Positions 1 to 7,163 of a DNA stretch of 64,000 nucleotides are shown here, one piece after another; within the stretch, counting starts at the first letter, position 1, and each line of letters opens with the position of its first letter. The translations under genes and the position numbers were made by a program. The DNA comes from Arenibacter sp. F26102 (lineage in GTDB: Bacteria > Bacteroidota > Bacteroidia > Flavobacteriales > Flavobacteriaceae): contig NZ_JALKBC010000007.1 in NCBI RefSeq assembly GCF_023015865.1, positions 124,001 through 188,000 of the forward strand. The letters run 5' to 3'. The notes beneath the pieces are model-generated. The model worked only from the letters and a program-made list of their open reading frames with translations. It did not search any database and was not told where the DNA came from.

Positions 1-108
1 CTCTGCCAATTTACCTAAACCGGTTCCTAATACTATTCCAATTTCAGGGGCTTCAAAACCCTTTCCTATTAAATAGTCCGTAGATTCCTTTAGTAATTTA
101 CTAGTCAT
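1..108 (-). CDS. Purine nucleoside phosphorylase, N-terminal fragment (cut by window edge)
   Basis: Only the first 36 residues lie in the window; the rest is off the left edge. The fragment begins MTSKLLKESTDYLIGKG and reaches the motif LGTGLG, which matches the phosphate-binding loop at the start of trimeric purine nucleoside phosphorylases. These enzymes cleave purine nucleosides with phosphate to base and ribose 1-phosphate. The ATG lies only six bases after the stop of the upstream TIGR04282 gene, so the two are almost certainly co-transcribed. In arsenosugar loci a nucleoside phosphorylase could remove adenine from the arsenical-adenosine intermediate; that role is inferred from context. 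The family call is good; the substrate cannot be judged from this fragment. Confidence 0.8.
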   Translation of the reverse strand, partial: MTSKLLKESTDYLIGKGFEAPEIGIVLGTGLGKLAE

Positions 109-114
109 ATAATT

Positions 115-726
115 TCAATTTTTTAAAAAGGTGCGAAATATTTCAATATCCTTAATGTCTTCAAAATTGTCAATGTCATTTTTAGGTGCCAGCAAAACAT
201 AGTTTTCATCTTTTAGATCTTGTAAAGTAGACTCCAGCACAGTGTCCGTGCCCCAAATTTTATTTTCAAAAAGAGTAGGGTTAAAGACTTTCATTCCCAG
301 CAAATAATAACCGCCATCAATAGCGGGCCCTATTACATAATCATGATTATCCAGGGAGTAAAAAGCTTCCTTTAATTCATTCTCGGACAAGTCGTACATG
401 TCACTTCCAATAATAATAATTTTTTCATGACCTGCCTCAAATCCGTCCATAAAAGCATTGGCCATGCGCTGTCCTAATTCATCGCCATATTGCACTTTTT
501 TGTTGTAAATGGAGTTGTCCCATATATCATTTTCCCAAATATGATCGGAATAACACACCCATTTGCTGATGTTTAAGCCCTTCGTAAAATTTTTGGTGTG
601 ATTAAGCAAAAATTTATATATGTCCAAGGCAATTTCATCACCTACTGTTGCAGCCAATCTAGTTTTACACTTGCCCAGTTCAGGGTTACGGGTAAAAATT
701 AATAGTAAGTCTTTGGGGTGGATCAT
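115..726 (-). CDS. TIGR04282/DUF2064 family glycosyltransferase (arsenosugar-biosynthesis type)
   Basis: A 203-residue soluble protein. The N-terminus (LLLIFTRNPELGKCKTRLA) carries the phosphate-gripping loop of the nucleotidyltransferase/GT-A fold typical of DUF2064, followed by IIIGSDMYDL (metal site) and the conserved VIGPAIDGGYYLLGM. The family is annotated TIGR04282, named for its co-occurrence with the radical-SAM enzyme ArsS in arsenosugar synthesis. I place the start at the ATG at 726 because the family begins a few residues before LLLIFTRNPELGK; the frame stays open to an ATG at 849, but that would add 41 residues without family resemblance. It is followed after six bases by a purine nucleoside phosphorylase and preceded by a broken rhodanese gene. 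Family assignment is strong; the exact substrate is not proven. Confidence 0.87.
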   Translation of the reverse strand: MIHPKDLLLIFTRNPELGKCKTRLAATVGDEIALDIYKFLLNHTKNFTKGLNISKWVCYSDHIWENDIWDNSIYNKKVQYGDELGQRMANAFMDGFEAGHEKIIIIGSDMYDLSENELKEAFYSLDNHDYVIGPAIDGGYYLLGMKVFNPTLFENKIWGTDTVLESTLQDLKDENYVLLAPKNDIDNFEDIKDIEIFRTFLKN

Positions 727-890
727 AGTATCTCTGAAATGTGTGGCCAATTTATAGGGCTTGGTCTTAATGGTCGTTATTAGTTCGGATTCATTACTAT
801 ATGTAGTGTAGAAATGGGGGAATTTATGGGTCTTCTTTATAACCAGCATTCAACTTATAACAAATTCCTGGCTAATGGCGATATCGGCAT

Positions 891-1404
891 TTAATTCTTA
901 TGTTTTCTGGAATCGTATACTTTATTTGCATTGGTCAACATTTTGCCCCAATGTTTATTAAAGGCATGCACTCTATTCGTTTCTTGTCCAATAGAATCAT
1001 ATACTTTAAAACCTTTATTTTTCCATTCAAAAATACCCCCGTATAAATTGTAAACCTGTGCATAACCCTTTTTTTAAAAGCCTTTCTCCCACATCTTCAG
1101 ATCGCACCCCAATGGAACAATAGACAATAATGGGTGTGTTTTTATCGGGAATGCTGTCGGAAACCGTGTCCAAATCAAATTCTTTGTCACCGACCCATAC
1201 GGCATTTTTAAGATGACTTACCTCAAATTCCTCTTTTCTCCTCGTATCAAGGAGTAAGAACTGGTTGTTCTGTATTAATTCCTCCACCTTTATATAAGGC
1301 ACACTGTTATTGTTGAACTTTCGTATTGCCTTGTCAATAGCACTTTGGCCATATAGACCATAGAGGCAAAAGAGGCTTGTGATAAAATGGAGCAGAAATT
1401 TCAT
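891..1404 (-). pseudogene. Rhodanese-like sulfurtransferase with +1 frameshift
   Basis: Starting at the ATG at 1404, the product has a signal peptide (about residues 1-19, ending YGQ) and a single rhodanese domain with active-site loop YCSIGVRS, where the Cys would carry the persulfide. After RLLKKG the frame fails: a run of seven A (minus strand, 1069-1075) shifts the reading into LCTGLQFIRGYF and a stop at 1027. One base fewer restores the normal end of the domain (GYAQVYNLYGGIFEW) and a further stretch ending in KHKN at 891. The span is 514 bases, one more than a multiple of three, which fits a single inserted A. The frame-corrected protein would be about 170 residues, periplasmic. Possibilities are a true pseudogene, a sequencing error in the homopolymer, or slippage. 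It lies upstream of the TIGR04282 gene on the same strand. Confidence 0.8.
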
Positions 1405-1648
1405 TATAAGATGTAAATCGTAAAGCAAAGATAGTATATTGGCATCATAACCTTAAATGCTCAACATTAGCTTGTAAATTAATTACAATAATCATGGTAG
1501 TGGTCTCCGTTTTTAAAAATTGATTTTTTAATTTCACAACCTTGGAACTTCGCAATTTATTTTTTTATAACGTATTTAAAAATGATTAATAGGAAGTAAG
1601 ATGATAATAGGTCCTAGCTATTAATAAAACCTATTTTAATACTATAAT

Positions 1649-2584
1649 ATGCCGGAAAGAAAGAAAAAGAGTCATGACTTTAAATCCAATTTGTATTCCT
1701 ATTGGAAAAAGTCCAGAAGATTTAGGGTTGGAATTTTCGCTAATATTCACGATGCTTTGTTTATTATAGCAGGGATTTTTTCTGCCGCTTTTGGTCTGGA
1801 AAGTTTTTTATTGCCCAATAGCTTTATTGATGGTGGTGCTACGGGAATTTCACTTTTGATTTCCGAAATCACATCTACGCCATTATATATACTGATCATA
1901 CTTGTTAATATTCCCTTTATATATCTTGGTTTTAAAGTGATAGGTAAGCAATTTGCCATTAAGGCCTCCCTGGCAATTCTTGGCTTGGCCATAGTATTGG
2001 CTACGGTGCACTTTCCGGAAGTGACCGAGGACAAACTTTTGGTAGCAGTTTTTGGTGGGTTCTTTCTTGGTGCCGGTATTGGCCTTTCCATTAGAGGAGG
2101 TGGAGTGTTGGATGGCACCGAGGTGCTGGCCATTTATCTGAGTAGAAAATTAAGGACCAAGATCGGGGATAATATAATAGTAATTAATGTTATAATATTC
2201 TTGGCAGCCGCCTATTTTCTTTCTTTGGAAACGGCGCTTTATTCTATGTTGACCTATTTGTCGGCTTCAAAAACTTTGGATTTTGTGGTCGATGGGATTG
2301 AAGAGTATACCGGAGTTACCATTATATCTTCACGTAGCGAAGAGATTAGACTTATGATTACGGAAAAACTGGGCAGGGGGCTTACCATCTATAAGGGTCA
2401 TGGTGGTTACGGTAGAAGTGGTGTCCATAATGAGTATGACATTATTTATGCGGTAATCACTAGATTGGAGATCAGTAAATTAAACACGGAACTGGAAAAG
2501 ATAGACCCCGATGCCTTTGTTGTAATGAACAGTATTAACGATACTAAAGGCGGAATGATCAAAAAACGAGCCCTGAACCACTAA
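1649..2584 (+). CDS. YitT family membrane protein (DUF161 plus DUF2179)
   Basis: A 311-residue inner-membrane protein. After a basic N-terminus there are about five hydrophobic segments (roughly residues 31-52, 78-97, 104-121, 130-148, 176-195). The family signatures are GGATG near residues 62-66 and its internal repeat GGVLDGTE near 151-158. The C-terminal DUF2179 domain (about 222-305) is soluble and includes YKGHGGY. YitT proteins are widespread, but their transport substrate is not firmly established. The gene stands alone: the left neighbour is divergent and a gap with two palindromes separates it from the thioredoxin-like gene. The ATG at 1649 gives the normal family length. Confidence 0.9.
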   Translation: MPERKKKSHDFKSNLYSYWKKSRRFRVGIFANIHDALFIIAGIFSAAFGLESFLLPNSFIDGGATGISLLISEITSTPLYILIILVNIPFIYLGFKVIGKQFAIKASLAILGLAIVLATVHFPEVTEDKLLVAVFGGFFLGAGIGLSIRGGGVLDGTEVLAIYLSRKLRTKIGDNIIVINVIIFLAAAYFLSLETALYSMLTYLSASKTLDFVVDGIEEYTGVTIISSRSEEIRLMITEKLGRGLTIYKGHGGYGRSGVHNEYDIIYAVITRLEISKLNTELEKIDPDAFVVMNSINDTKGGMIKKRALNH

Positions 2585-2703
2585 TATTTCCACTTATTTA
2601 AGAGATATGTAAGTATTTAGGTAGCAATGCTACCAATGTAACTTATGTTACCAATTATTGATCTTGGCAGGGTTAATTTTGGTTAAAATATTCTGAAAAT
2701 TTT

Positions 2704-3327
2704 ATGGAACAAACAGTAAAGAGGACTAAACGGGAGGTTGTGCAAGATGGATTAAAGGGAGCTATGGCTTATGAGGATTACAGGCTTATGGTTGCCAATT
2801 TAGCTATAGCGGGAAAATCTACGGGATCAGTACAAAGCCAGGAACTTGGTAATTATACGATTCTGAATGATCAACGGATGAAACGTTTGGACAAGACAAT
2901 TAAGATCGACGCTGATTCGGAATCAAAAATTAAAGAGGTAGACCAAAAAATTACTTGGTTGGTACTTACGGAAAGTTGGTGTGGCGATGCTGCCCAAACC
3001 ATACCAGTTATGAATAAAATAGCAAGTCGGAATAAGAATATTTCCTTACGACTTGTATTGCGCGATGAAAATTTGGAATTAATGGAGCAGTTTTTGTCCA
3101 ATGGTGCTATGGCTATCCCAAAATTGATTTCTATTGATGATGCTACCGGTAAAATTATTGGTGAATGGGGTTCCCGGCCAAGTACAGCTGCCAAAATGGT
3201 TCAGGACCACAAAAAGGAGCACGGAAATTTGTCTCCAGAATTCAAACAGGATTTACAGATATGGTATAACAAGGATAAGGGTCAAAATACGGTTAGCGAC
3301 TTATTATCGTTGCTTTTCCTGGAATAA
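2704..3327 (+). CDS. Thioredoxin-like fold protein with CGDA in place of CxxC
   Basis: A 207-residue cytoplasmic protein without signal peptide. The core after residue 80 has the thioredoxin order: strand WLVLTESWCGDA (Trp92-Cys93), helix, strand LRLVLRD, then AIPKL with the usual cis-Pro. The second active-site Cys is replaced by Ala96, so it cannot do ordinary dithiol exchange alone; a one-cysteine mechanism or a binding role is possible. This form is common in Bacteroidota as the thioredoxin family protein of the PF14595 type. A box TAATTTTG at 2674-2681 is a plausible -7 element. Its last 24 bases overlap the convergent TonB-like gene. Confidence 0.85.
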   Translation: MEQTVKRTKREVVQDGLKGAMAYEDYRLMVANLAIAGKSTGSVQSQELGNYTILNDQRMKRLDKTIKIDADSESKIKEVDQKITWLVLTESWCGDAAQTIPVMNKIASRNKNISLRLVLRDENLELMEQFLSNGAMAIPKLISIDDATGKIIGEWGSRPSTAAKMVQDHKKEHGNLSPEFKQDLQIWYNKDKGQNTVSDLLSLLFLE

Positions 3328-4044
3328 ATAGGTGATAGTACCCATTTGTTCTACTTTTTCACCAGCATTGAATTTTGATTTTAAGGCATATTCGATGGCA
3401 TTGTCTACCAAGCACCCATTGAGTGTACTGGAGCTTTTTTTATTTACATCGGCCTCTATAACCTTTCCTAAGGGGTCAACTTTAATATTAATGACCACCT
3501 TACCGCCTTCAATACAAGTGTAAATGGGTATAGGAAGGCTGGTATGCCTTCTATCCACCAAAGAATAGGAAATTGAGGTCCTTCTTTTGGCCAAATTGTT
3601 GGTCATTACTTCTTTGCTCGCTTCTTTTTCCCCTAAAAGCTCTTGCTTTTCCCTTCTTCTTTTGGCCAGCTCCTTTACTCTTGCTGCGTATTCGGAGTCG
3701 GAACTTAGATAGTCCGTTGGGTCATCACTATCTGAGGACAACTCCTGTTCCTCCATTATTTCCTCGAGAGTTTTAAGCGGTTCGGGGTTGCCAAAACTAG
3801 GTTTGTTGGCTTCGTTATAGGCCATATGACTTTTAACAGGTTCGGACTTGGCCATTTCCTCCATGTCCTTTATTTCTTCCTCTAATTCCTTAACAAGGTC
3901 TTCCTCCTCCTCCAGAAGACTTAATTCAATAACATACTCCTCTTTTTCCTTTTGTCCCAAGTGGATGTTGTACAAACTTAGTACGACCAAGGACATGGAA
4001 AAGAAAGTTATTAAAAAAGAAAGTTGTTTCCGACTCAAATTCAT
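3304..4044 (-). CDS. TonB-like energy transducer with acidic linker
   Basis: A 246-residue protein starting at the ATG at 4044 (a start at 4068 would only add MIKRGYIT). It has one membrane anchor near residues 10-29, then a strongly charged coiled-coil-like linker (EEEEDLVKELEEE and similar to about 160), then a C-terminal domain with the TonB pattern GGKVVINIKVDPLGKVIEA and a final YLFQ strand. The two Cys in this domain (YTCIEGG and NGCLVDN) may form a disulfide. Unlike classical TonB the linker is acidic rather than Pro-rich, a variant seen in Flavobacteriia. No ExbB/ExbD genes are in the window. It probably links the inner membrane to an outer-membrane receptor or other envelope partner; the partner is unknown. 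Confidence 0.75.
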   Translation of the reverse strand: MNLSRKQLSFLITFFSMSLVVLSLYNIHLGQKEKEEYVIELSLLEEEEDLVKELEEEIKDMEEMAKSEPVKSHMAYNEANKPSFGNPEPLKTLEEIMEEQELSSDSDDPTDYLSSDSEYAARVKELAKRRREKQELLGEKEASKEVMTNNLAKRRTSISYSLVDRRHTSLPIPIYTCIEGGKVVINIKVDPLGKVIEADVNKKSSSTLNGCLVDNAIEYALKSKFNAGEKVEQMGTITYLFQEKQR

Positions 4045-4125
4045 AGTGATATAACCACGTTTTATCAAAAATATTTCAAATTATCGACGAACGGTTAGGT
4101 TACCACCTTAATTTTCGAAGTTTTT

Positions 4126-4821
4126 TTAACTATCGATTTGCAGTAAATTACCAAATTCCTCGGGGGTTATGGCTTTATTTACGTTGTAATCACCTATTTT
4201 GGTTCTTTTCAGGGAGGATAAATGGGCACCAGATTGGAGGGCTTTCCCAAAATCATTCGCCAATGACCTAATATAGGTGCCTTTACTGCACACCACTCTA
4301 AAATGAACTTTTGGCAATTCTATCTGCGTTATTTCGAATTCGGTAACAGTGACCGCTCTTTTTTTAATTTCCACCTCTTTGCCCTCCCTTGCGTATTCAT
4401 ACAGTCTTTTCCCGTCTTTTTTCAATGCCGAGAACACTGGTGGAACTTGTTCAATATCGCCGATAAATTGTGTGGTAGTGGCGTGTATCATTTCGTCCGT
4501 AATATGATCTACGGGGAAATTTTCGTTTATTTCCGTTTCCAGGTCAAAGGATGGGGTTGTTCCACCTAAAGTAATAGTGCCGGTATATTCCTTTTCCTGA
4601 CCTTGGAGTTCGTTTATAGTCTTGGTAAATTTTCCAGTACAGATGAGCAATAATCCAGTGGCTAATGGATCAAGGGTCCCAGCGTGGCCGATCTTAATTT
4701 TTTTTAACTCAAATTTCTTTCTAATATTCCATTTTAAGGAATTCACTGCCTGAAAAGACGTCCAGCCCAAAGGTTTGTTTATAAGTAATACCTGTCCTTC
4801 CAAAAAGTCTTCCTTCGTCAT
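4126..4821 (-). CDS. truB: tRNA pseudouridine(55) synthase TruB
   Basis: A 231-residue enzyme that converts U55 in the T-loop of tRNAs to pseudouridine. The catalytic block GHAGTLDPLATG holds Asp51, and VCSKGTYIRSLANDFG is the second conserved TruB motif. The N-terminus LLINKPLGWTSF is also family-typical. I choose the ATG at 4821 because it overlaps the uppP stop codon as TAATG, a classic coupling arrangement; an ATG at 4842 would add seven residues inside uppP. It is the last gene of the leftward ftsX-DUF3098-uppP-truB operon. Confidence 0.96.
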   Translation of the reverse strand: MTKEDFLEGQVLLINKPLGWTSFQAVNSLKWNIRKKFELKKIKIGHAGTLDPLATGLLLICTGKFTKTINELQGQEKEYTGTITLGGTTPSFDLETEINENFPVDHITDEMIHATTTQFIGDIEQVPPVFSALKKDGKRLYEYAREGKEVEIKKRAVTVTEFEITQIELPKVHFRVVCSKGTYIRSLANDFGKALQSGAHLSSLKRTKIGDYNVNKAITPEEFGNLLQIDS

Positions 4822-5606
4822 TATATTACGGTTAGTGGCCAAATAAAATAATGAATTACAATAATGGCAATTCCGACTACGATCCTGTAGTAACCAAAGA
4901 CTTTAAAACCATGTTTGCTTAAATATCCAATAAAGGTTTTTATAGCGAATAAGGCCACTACAAATCCAACAATATTGCCTATTATCAATAAATTTATCTG
5001 GTCGGAAGTAAGGGTGAAACCTGAGTTGTAATAGTCATAACTCTTTTTTAGGGTAGCTCCCAACATGGTGGGCACGGCCAGAAAAAATGAAAATTCGGCG
5101 GCCGCGGTCCGAGATAACTTTTGGGTCATGCCTCCAACAATACTGGCGCCACTTCTGGATACCCCCGGGATCATGGCCAGACACTGGAAAAGTCCAATTT
5201 TAAAGGCAGTGCTGTATGAAATATCCGTATTGTCCGAATTTCCGAATAAATCGTCAACCTTTAGTAGGATCAATCCGCCTATCACCAAAGAAAAAGCTAC
5301 CACAAGTGGGCTTTCTAATAGCGAATCTATAACATCACTTAGAAGCAGGCCAAAAACAACGGCTGGAATAAAAGCAATCAAGAGTTTAAAATAAAAATCG
5401 ATAGTTTGGAAAAATCGTTTGAAATATAGTACAACCACCGAAAGTATGGTTCCCAATTGTATTACAATAGTGAATAACTTGGTAAAATCTTCCTGAGCAA
5501 TTCCAAAAAAGGAAGATACAATGATCATGTGTCCTGTTGAAGAAACCGGTAAATATTCGGTTATACCTTCAATAATGGCAAGAATAATAGCCTCTAATAT
5601 GTCCAA
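4821..5606 (-). CDS. uppP: Undecaprenyl-diphosphatase (bacitracin-resistance type)
   Basis: A 261-residue polytopic inner-membrane phosphatase that recycles undecaprenyl diphosphate to the monophosphate carrier used for peptidoglycan and O-antigen. The two BacA/UppP active-site loops are intact: [14 protein letters not shown] (residues 13-26) and [14 protein letters not shown] (from residue 147). About seven or eight hydrophobic segments span the length. The gene starts two bases after the DUF3098 stop and ends in a one-base overlap with truB, so translation is probably coupled through the operon. Confidence 0.97.
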   Translation of the reverse strand: MDILEAIILAIIEGITEYLPVSSTGHMIIVSSFFGIAQEDFTKLFTIVIQLGTILSVVVLYFKRFFQTIDFYFKLLIAFIPAVVFGLLLSDVIDSLLESPLVVAFSLVIGGLILLKVDDLFGNSDNTDISYSTAFKIGLFQCLAMIPGVSRSGASIVGGMTQKLSRTAAAEFSFFLAVPTMLGATLKKSYDYYNSGFTLTSDQINLLIIGNIVGFVVALFAIKTFIGYLSKHGFKVFGYYRIVVGIAIIVIHYFIWPLTVI

Positions 5607-5608
5607 AT

Positions 5609-5875
5609 TTATTTCTTCTTATGCGGATTCAACAGAATGGCGTAGACTTCTATCCCAAGACCTATCAATACTAATGTAGGCGCTAAGCGAATTCTTCTGA
5701 AATTATAAATCTCTGGGTTGAATACATTGGGGTCGTCACTTCCGCCACCGCTCATAAGGATAAAACCTAAGCTTATGAGGGCTAGGCCAATAAACATAAA
5801 CATGTAGTTCCTTTTCTGAAAGATAAATTCTTGCCTAGGCTTTTGCTGTTGATTAATATTTTGTTTTTTACTCAT
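5609..5875 (-). CDS. DUF3098 small membrane protein
   Basis: An 88-residue protein with a Gln/Lys-rich N-terminus, two hydrophobic segments (about 24-42 and 66-82) joined by a loop containing [17 protein letters not shown], and a basic tail (NPHKKK). This pattern is DUF3098, found between ftsX and uppP in many Bacteroidota. Function is unknown. Nine bases separate it from ftsX and two from uppP, so it travels in the same transcript. The placement suggests a role in cell division or envelope synthesis, but nothing in the sequence proves it. Confidence 0.9.
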   Translation of the reverse strand: MSKKQNINQQQKPRQEFIFQKRNYMFMFIGLALISLGFILMSGGGSDDPNVFNPEIYNFRRIRLAPTLVLIGLGIEVYAILLNPHKKK

Positions 5876-5884
5876 GCCGCAAAT

Positions 5885-6763
5885 TTAATAATATAAATCG
5901 TCCGTCCTAAGATTTAAGAAACGTTGTGTTGCGAAAAAAGTGCTTATGTATGAAATTAGGACCCCTAACCCGAAGACACTTGCAAAAAGAAATACCAAAA
6001 CCGTAGGGTCTTGAAAAAGGTTTAGCTCGGGAAAATTAATGTTTACATAGTAAACAACAAAGCCAAGGGCAATTAAGGCCAATATAGCCCCTAGAACGCC
6101 CAACTTAATATTGGTCCAAATAAATGGCCTCCGGATAAATGTTTTGGTGGCACCTACCATCTGCATAGTCTTTATTATAAAACGTTTGGAGTAAATGGAA
6201 AGACGGATGGAGCTATTGATCAATAATACCGCGATAAATGTAAAAATACCACTGGCCACTAAAATCCAAAAACTTAGTTTCTTTACATTATCGTTTAAGA
6301 GGGTAATCAAAGGTTTGTCATAGCTTACTTCTTCTATATAATCCTTGGTAGCAATTTCTTCTGCGATCTCAGCGATTTTATCTGTGGAAACATAATCTGC
6401 CTTTAATTGTACATCAATGGAATTTTTAAGGGGGTTGTATCCAAGGAAATCCAAAAAATTCTCCCCTATCTCAACACTGTGTTGTTCAGCAGCCTGTTCT
6501 TTGGAAACATAGGTGGCCTTTTTGGTATATTCTGCCATGGCCAGACTTTTTTGCAATTGGTCTACTTCCACTTCTTTGGCATTATCCTTAAGAAAAACGG
6601 ATATGGTAATTTGCTCCTTAAAATGATCGGCCAACTTTTTTGTGTTCAATACCAGAAGCCCCAAAATTCCCAATAAAAAAAGTACTAGTCCAATACTTAG
6701 GACTACTGAAAAATAGGAGGAAATCAGTTTTCTTTTTTGAAAACGTTCAAACGATGTGCTCAT
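5885..6763 (-). CDS. ftsX: Cell division protein FtsX
   Basis: A 292-residue ABC-transporter-like permease. It has a first membrane segment near residues 19-39, a periplasmic domain to about 165, and three further segments to the C-terminus, with the FtsX-typical cytoplasmic stretch IIKTMQMVGATKTFIRRPF. FtsX works with the ATPase FtsE to activate peptidoglycan hydrolases at the septum. No ftsE is next to it, which is usual in Bacteroidota. It is the first gene of the leftward operon with DUF3098, uppP and truB. I saw no convincing promoter box upstream. Confidence 0.93.
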   Translation of the reverse strand: MSTSFERFQKRKLISSYFSVVLSIGLVLFLLGILGLLVLNTKKLADHFKEQITISVFLKDNAKEVEVDQLQKSLAMAEYTKKATYVSKEQAAEQHSVEIGENFLDFLGYNPLKNSIDVQLKADYVSTDKIAEIAEEIATKDYIEEVSYDKPLITLLNDNVKKLSFWILVASGIFTFIAVLLINSSIRLSIYSKRFIIKTMQMVGATKTFIRRPFIWTNIKLGVLGAILALIALGFVVYYVNINFPELNLFQDPTVLVFLFASVFGLGVLISYISTFFATQRFLNLRTDDLYY

Positions 6764-7163
6764 AGTACAAAATCAATATGTAAAAATAGGAAAGTAAATT
6801 GAATTAAAAATAATTGTGACATTTTTCAGCCTTAATTAAAGTAATGCAGTGTAGTAAGCAGATCTTTGGGTTTATTTTTTGGTAAAAATCATCCTTATTA
6901 GTACAAAATGACCATTTCGGATTATGGTGTAAAGCATATTTAATAAAAGTACCGATATTAAAGCAGGTCCAAGAAGATTGATGTAATTTGGGAGAATATG
7001 ACATATTGGATTATGGCTATGTGGTCCTATGAATGTAGTTTTCAACCTTTGGCAGGTAAGTAGATAATATCTTTTCGCTTTCACAGATTAAACTTATTTT
7101 TGCCCTGCATTGGAAAATAAGGGGTGTGCTGTAGGTGCACTGGATTTAAATACAATAGATTAG
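6764..7163. other. Intergenic region between divergent ftsX and leuS
   Basis: About 400 AT-rich bases without a credible gene. Short open frames on the minus strand between 6804 and 7084 have no family resemblance and an unnatural composition. The only signal I can support is the leuS promoter at 7072-7102. The ftsX promoter must also lie here, but no clear TAnnTTTG box was found on that strand. Confidence 0.6.
7072..7102 (+). promoter_or_regulatory. Putative leuS promoter (Bacteroidota type)
   Basis: The -7 box TATTTTTG at 7095-7102 matches TAnnTTTG exactly. Nineteen bases upstream is TTTT (7072-7075), one mismatch from the -33 TTTG. The start codon follows about 60 bases later. Confidence 0.5.

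Noticed and set aside
1060-1080. Programmed ribosomal frameshifting as the explanation for the rhodanese break.
   Set aside because: The site needs a +1 shift; A-run slippery sites normally give -1 shifts, and that frame is not the one continuing the domain. Mutation, error or transcriptional slippage are simpler.
1747-2133. A 128-codon open frame antisense to the YitT gene.
   Set aside because: Its product is Pro/Ser/Lys-rich with no family pattern, while the plus strand encodes a complete YitT protein; it is a shadow frame.
6804-7084. Two short minus-strand frames in the ftsX-leuS gap that could be small genes.
   Set aside because: No hydrophobic or domain pattern, overlapping each other in different frames, and the leuS promoter lies across their start region.
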